DNA of 64,000 nt from UBA1413 sp964461455 (GTDB lineage Bacteria; Bacteroidota; Bacteroidia; Bacteroidales; Prolixibacteraceae), in contig CAYWUJ010000007.1 of assembly GCA_964461455.1 (NCBI GenBank), positions 1-64,000 of the forward strand, given 5' to 3'. Positions 60,534-64,000 of the stretch are shown here, piece by piece. The notes beneath the pieces were generated by a model, which saw nothing but the letters and a program-made list of their open reading frames with translations, did no database searches and was not told the origin of the DNA. The position numbers and the translations under genes were made by a program. Numbering within the stretch: position 1 is the first letter of the stretch; every line of letters starts with the position of its first letter.

Positions 60534-60566
60534 TTAAAGGGCTGTTTCTGTAAGACGGCCCTTTAA
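60534..60566 (+). terminator. hairpin after susD
   Basis: TTAAAGGGC and GCCCTTTAA form a perfect nine-pair stem with an inner stretch that can pair further with G-T pairs. It lies 32 bases after the susD stop. The T run downstream is short (ACTTTAC), so it may act as a weak terminator or as an attenuator that lowers expression of the following enzymes compared with SusCD. Confidence 0.55.
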
Positions 60567-60737
60567 CTTTACTTACCCGGCTTCACCTGTTCTCCTCCTG
60601 CAGCAACGCTGATGGCTGCCAGTGACCCCCCGGCGTTGTTTTTATACAGCTGGTCCGTTGAGCCTGGCTGTCAGGGTTTACTAATTTGCCCGAAATGATT
60701 AGATTTGTTACCTCTGAAAATCCGTTACTTAATCATC

Positions 60738-62915
60738 ATGAAACAGCCGGTTAAGACCATTTTGGGCCCCTCCTGCACGATTATGCTTTTTACAGCCTGG
60801 CTTGCTTTCATGGCCGGTTCATGCCATTCCCCCCGTGAAACAGCAGGCATTAACAGATACGCATTGGTCAACCGCCATAACATTCTGGTTGAAAAGTTTG
60901 ACCCCCTGGCTTCCTTGTCGGTGGGCAACGGCAATTTTGCCTTTACCACGGATATTACCGGGTTACAAACCTTTTATAAGGAGTATGAAAACGGGATTCC
61001 CCTGGGGACCCTCTCCAACTGGGGCTGGCATACCCTTCCCAATGACGGGGAGTATAAGATATCAGAAAGTTACCTGTTCCACGAGGTCAGGGGCAGGAGC
61101 GTCCCCTATGAACATCAGATAAAGACCACAGAGAGGGCACGGCAGGCTTCCGATTATTTCAGGGAGAATCCCCACCGGCTCCATCTGGGCATTGTCAGGC
61201 TCGTGGTAAAAAAGCAAAACGGGGATGAGATCACCCTTTCCGACATTCAGGAGCCCCGGCATAGCCTGGATTTGTGGCGGGGTGAAGTGACCAGCCATTT
61301 CCGTGTGGAAGGAACCCCGGTGAGGGTGACGGTGTTTGTCCACCCTGACCGTGATGTGGTGGCGGCCAGGGTCGAGTCTGAGCTGATCGGGCTGGGGCGA
61401 CTGGGGGTGGAGTGGCTGTTCCCATACGGAAACCCCGTCCATACCGATCCCGGATACGATTTCAGCGTTCCCGGAAAACACACCTCCAGCTTCGCTGAAA
61501 AGGGAGAAGCGTCAGCAATCATTCATAGACAGCTGGATCAGGATTCCTATTTTGCATCGGTTAGCTGGGAAGGAAAAGCCGACTTCAGGGAAACGGAAAG
61601 GCACCGTTTTTTACTGATGCCCGGCCATGAAGACGATATACTGGAATTCAGCTGTGAATTTTCGCCTGAGCGGGCACATGAAGAGGTGCCTGATTTCAGT
61701 GCGGTAAAGCAGGAGAATGAGATCCGCTGGCCTGGTTTCTGGGAATCCGGGGGTGCCGTCGACTTTTCGGAGTGCACCGATCTGCGGGCCCGGGAACTGG
61801 AAAGAAGGGTCGTTCTCTCGCAATACCTCACGAAAATCAACGGCTCAGGGAACCTGCCCCCCCAGGAAACCGGACTGACTTTCAACAGTTGGTACGGGAA
61901 ATTCCATCTCGAGATGATCTGGTGGCACAGCGCACATTATTATAACTGGCAAAGAGAGGAGAACATGGCCGGTCAGCTGGCTTATTACCGTGATATTTAC
62001 GGGCATTCCCTCGAATCGGCGCGGCTGCAGGGATACCGGGGGGTGCGCTGGCCCAAGATGGTGGGCCCTGAGGGACAGAACAGCCCCTCCTCGGTCGGTT
62101 CATACCTCATCTGGCAGCAGCCCCACCTGATCTACCTGGCGGAACAGCTCTACCAGGCCAACCCATCCCCGCAGATTCTCGGGGAATGGGCCGGACTGGT
62201 CTTCGCCACGGCGGAATTCATGGCCGATTTCCCGCTTCGCGACACCACTTCCCGCCTTTATCACCTCGCACCGCCCCTGATCCCCGCCCAGGAACACTGG
62301 AACCGCGAAACGACCATGGACCCCCCGTTCGAACTGGCTTACTGGTACTGGGGACTGACCACCGCCCGGAAATGGAAGGAACGCCTGGGAGAACTTCCCG
62401 ATCCCCGGTGGGAGGAGGTCCGCAACAACCTTCCCGCCCCGGCCCATGTCGATAACCTTTACCTGGGCATCGGGAATGGCCCCGATTCCTATACCCGCAG
62501 TGAAAACATGCGTGATCACCCCATGGTCCTGGGAACCCTGGGAATGTTGCCCCAATGGGAAAAAGTGAACCCGGAGATCATGAGAAATACCCTGGATTAT
62601 GTCATGCAGAACTGGGACTGGCAGCATACCTGGGGCTGGGATTACCCAATGGTGGCCATGTGCGCCACCCGTTTGCGCGAACCCGAAAAGGCCCTCGAAG
62701 CCCTTCTGAAAGAAACCCCCAAAAATACTTATTTAGTCAATGGTCATAATTACCAGGACCAACGGCTGAGAATCTACCTCCCGGGGAACGGCGGATTGCT
62801 GAAAGCCATAGCCCTCATGTGCGCAGGCTGGGAAGGCTGTGACCATAAAAATCCGGGATTCCCCACCGATGGGAAATGGAAGGTGAAATGGGAAAACCTG
62901 AACCCCGATTTTTAA
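60738..62915 (+). CDS. GH65-like (alpha/alpha)6 glycoside hydrolase or phosphorylase lipoprotein
   Basis: A 725-residue protein with a lipobox at Cys29 (AGSCHSPRE). The sequence resembles family GH65 in plan: an N-terminal beta domain beginning VEKFDPLASLSVGNGNFAF, then the helical barrel with GKFHLEMIWWHSAHYYNWQRE. A Glu in DPPFELAYWYWGL (residue 532) fits the general acid position of the family. GH65 members act on alpha-glucosides; here the substrate is unknown and the family call is by pattern. The Met at 60738 is preferred over 60705, as it directly precedes the signal peptide. Confidence 0.7.
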   Translation: MKQPVKTILGPSCTIMLFTAWLAFMAGSCHSPRETAGINRYALVNRHNILVEKFDPLASLSVGNGNFAFTTDITGLQTFYKEYENGIPLGTLSNWGWHTLPNDGEYKISESYLFHEVRGRSVPYEHQIKTTERARQASDYFRENPHRLHLGIVRLVVKKQNGDEITLSDIQEPRHSLDLWRGEVTSHFRVEGTPVRVTVFVHPDRDVVAARVESELIGLGRLGVEWLFPYGNPVHTDPGYDFSVPGKHTSSFAEKGEASAIIHRQLDQDSYFASVSWEGKADFRETERHRFLLMPGHEDDILEFSCEFSPERAHEEVPDFSAVKQENEIRWPGFWESGGAVDFSECTDLRARELERRVVLSQYLTKINGSGNLPPQETGLTFNSWYGKFHLEMIWWHSAHYYNWQREENMAGQLAYYRDIYGHSLESARLQGYRGVRWPKMVGPEGQNSPSSVGSYLIWQQPHLIYLAEQLYQANPSPQILGEWAGLVFATAEFMADFPLRDTTSRLYHLAPPLIPAQEHWNRETTMDPPFELAYWYWGLTTARKWKERLGELPDPRWEEVRNNLPAPAHVDNLYLGIGNGPDSYTRSENMRDHPMVLGTLGMLPQWEKVNPEIMRNTLDYVMQNWDWQHTWGWDYPMVAMCATRLREPEKALEALLKETPKNTYLVNGHNYQDQRLRIYLPGNGGLLKAIALMCAGWEGCDHKNPGFPTDGKWKVKWENLNPDF

Positions 62916-62937
62916 ACTACGAGACCCGGATTATTGG

Positions 62938-62945
62938 TATATTTG
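62938..62945 (+). promoter_or_regulatory. -7 box (TATATTTG) of the GH53 gene
   Basis: TATATTTG, a perfect consensus, lies 27 bases before the start at 62972 in the 56-base gap after the GH65-like gene. It suggests the galactanase gene also has its own promoter. Confidence 0.5.
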
Positions 62946-62971
62946 CCGTCACTATCGTAAAGCATGATCCT

Positions 62972-64000
62972 ATGAGGCCCTTCTTTTCCCTTGCTCTCCT
63001 GCTTCTTCTTTCGGTGGGGTTGGCCGGTTTTTCCTGCAGTGATAAAAATCCCCCTCCCGAACCTCCTCCGCTCGAAGAACCTGATCCGGTAATTCCTGCC
63101 TCCTTATTCGCCATGGGGGTGGATCTTTCTTATGTTAATCAGATAGAGGACCATGGCGGGGTTTATCGTGATTCCGGGGAAGCGAAGGATCCTTTTGCCA
63201 TTCTGAAATCACTCGGCGCCAACACCGTAAGGGTGCGGTTATGGCATCATCCGCAGTGGGTCAGGGAGGTCTATGGCGATCCTGCCAAGCCCCTGTATAG
63301 TGGTTATGGCGATGTGGTAAAGTCCATCCGCAGGGCCAAAGATCTTAAAATGGCGGTGCTTCTCGATTTCCACTACTCCGATTTCTGGGCCGACCCCGGT
63401 CGCCAGGAACCTCCCAGGGCATGGGAGAATATCACTTCCCTCAATGTGCTGAAAGATTCGGTATACAACTACACCTTCACGGTGTTGCGCAACCTTGACA
63501 ACCTTGGTCTGATGCCGGAAATGGTGCAGATCGGCAATGAGACCAACTGCGGATTCATGATGACCGGCACCAAAAGCGGTTTTCCCGTCCTGAACGCCTG
63601 CAACGGCCAGTGGCAAAACCTGGGGATCCTGGTCAACAGCGCCATCAGTGCCGTCAGGGATGCCTCGGCACCCTCTGCTGTCAAACCTGAAATCGCCCTT
63701 CATGTGGCAGACCCCAAAAACCTGGAGTGGTGGTTCTCCAAAGCCGTAACCGACGGAGGGATCAGCGATTTCGACATCATCGGGTTTTCCTGGTACCCTC
63801 TCTGGCATACCACCATTCCGTTGGGTTCCCTCCCCGCCCTGGTGAAAAAAATGAAAACCACCTACGACAAGAAGGTGATGGTGCTGGAAACGGCCTATCC
63901 GTGGAGTATCTCGGGCGCTGACAACTACAACAACCAGTTCGGTTCCCAGAAACCCCTGACCGGTTTTCCCTTCAACCAGCAGGGACAACTCGATTTTATG
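62972..64000 (+). CDS. GH53 endo-beta-1,4-galactanase lipoprotein, cut by window edge
   Basis: The first 343 residues are visible. The signal peptide ends in a lipobox near Cys23 (AGFSCSDKNPP), followed by a Pro-rich linker. The TIM barrel starts FAMGVDLSYVNQIEDHGGVY, has NTVRVRLWHHPQ, and shows the acid/base Glu190 in MVQIGNETNCG and the nucleophile Glu306 in MVLETAYPW, as in GH53. These enzymes cut beta-1,4-galactan side chains of pectin. The gene is in frame to the last base of the window; only the C-terminal part is missing. Confidence 0.95.
   Translation, partial: MRPFFSLALLLLLSVGLAGFSCSDKNPPPEPPPLEEPDPVIPASLFAMGVDLSYVNQIEDHGGVYRDSGEAKDPFAILKSLGANTVRVRLWHHPQWVREVYGDPAKPLYSGYGDVVKSIRRAKDLKMAVLLDFHYSDFWADPGRQEPPRAWENITSLNVLKDSVYNYTFTVLRNLDNLGLMPEMVQIGNETNCGFMMTGTKSGFPVLNACNGQWQNLGILVNSAISAVRDASAPSAVKPEIALHVADPKNLEWWFSKAVTDGGISDFDIIGFSWYPLWHTTIPLGSLPALVKKMKTTYDKKVMVLETAYPWSISGADNYNNQFGSQKPLTGFPFNQQGQLDFM

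Overview
The window is from a member of the Bacteroidota, most likely an anaerobic or facultative Bacteroidales/Marinilabiliales-type bacterium. The signs are a SusC/SusD pair, two ompH genes in a row with bamA, uppS, a DUF6089 gene and nadK, a DUF4301 gene, a GT3-type glycogen synthase, 2-oxoacid:ferredoxin oxidoreductase, and many perfect TAnnTTTG boxes (the Bacteroidota -7 element) upstream of genes. Base composition is moderately GC-rich in genes and AT-rich between them. All functional names come from reading motifs and family resemblance; no search was run.

Layout. 1-57: 3' end of a tRNA-Leu(UAA). 121-6341 (minus): an operon for an envelope exporter: TetR regulator, LolA-like periplasmic protein, two FtsX/MacB-type permeases, an ATPase and an outer-membrane barrel. 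Two palindromic operators flank its -7 box. 6656-17404 (plus): an arsenic island: ArsR with two matching operators, a small CPKC thioredoxin (probably ArsE), ArsF, ArsG, an ArsP-type permease, a membrane octaheme cytochrome c, Acr3, ArsC, ArsM, a second octaheme cytochrome c that looks like a surface lipoprotein behind an FNR-like palindrome, and two decayed transporter/acyltransferase genes. 17541-19130: a type I sulfatase. 19230-25672: carotenoid genes (crtB, lycopene cyclase, CruF-type hydratase, acyltransferase, glycosyltransferase, a TPR protein, crtI), suggesting an acylated glycosyl carotenoid made without oxygenases.

25761-43186 holds housekeeping and carbon metabolism: radical SAM protein, DUF4301, TPR protein, aroE, a two-receiver PEP/pyruvate-binding protein, korAB, gamma-carbonic anhydrase, a nucleotidyltransferase with a NahK-like sugar 1-kinase, a lipid kinase, murI and glycogen synthase. 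43452-50844 (minus) is the envelope cluster ompH-ompH-bamA-uppS-DUF6089-nadK-CBS; its BamA carries a Gly/Tyr repeat in the barrel. 50913-54536 (plus): pdxJ, a hydrolase and a CotH-like lipoprotein. 54771-64000 (plus): a polysaccharide-utilisation locus with SusC, SusD, a GH65-like enzyme and a GH53 endo-galactanase cut by the window edge.

The most unusual feature is the arsenic island. Two different octaheme cytochromes, one integral to the inner membrane and one predicted to face outward, sit among organoarsenical reduction, methylation and efflux genes. This raises the possibility of a respiratory or electron-shuttling link to arsenic chemistry.
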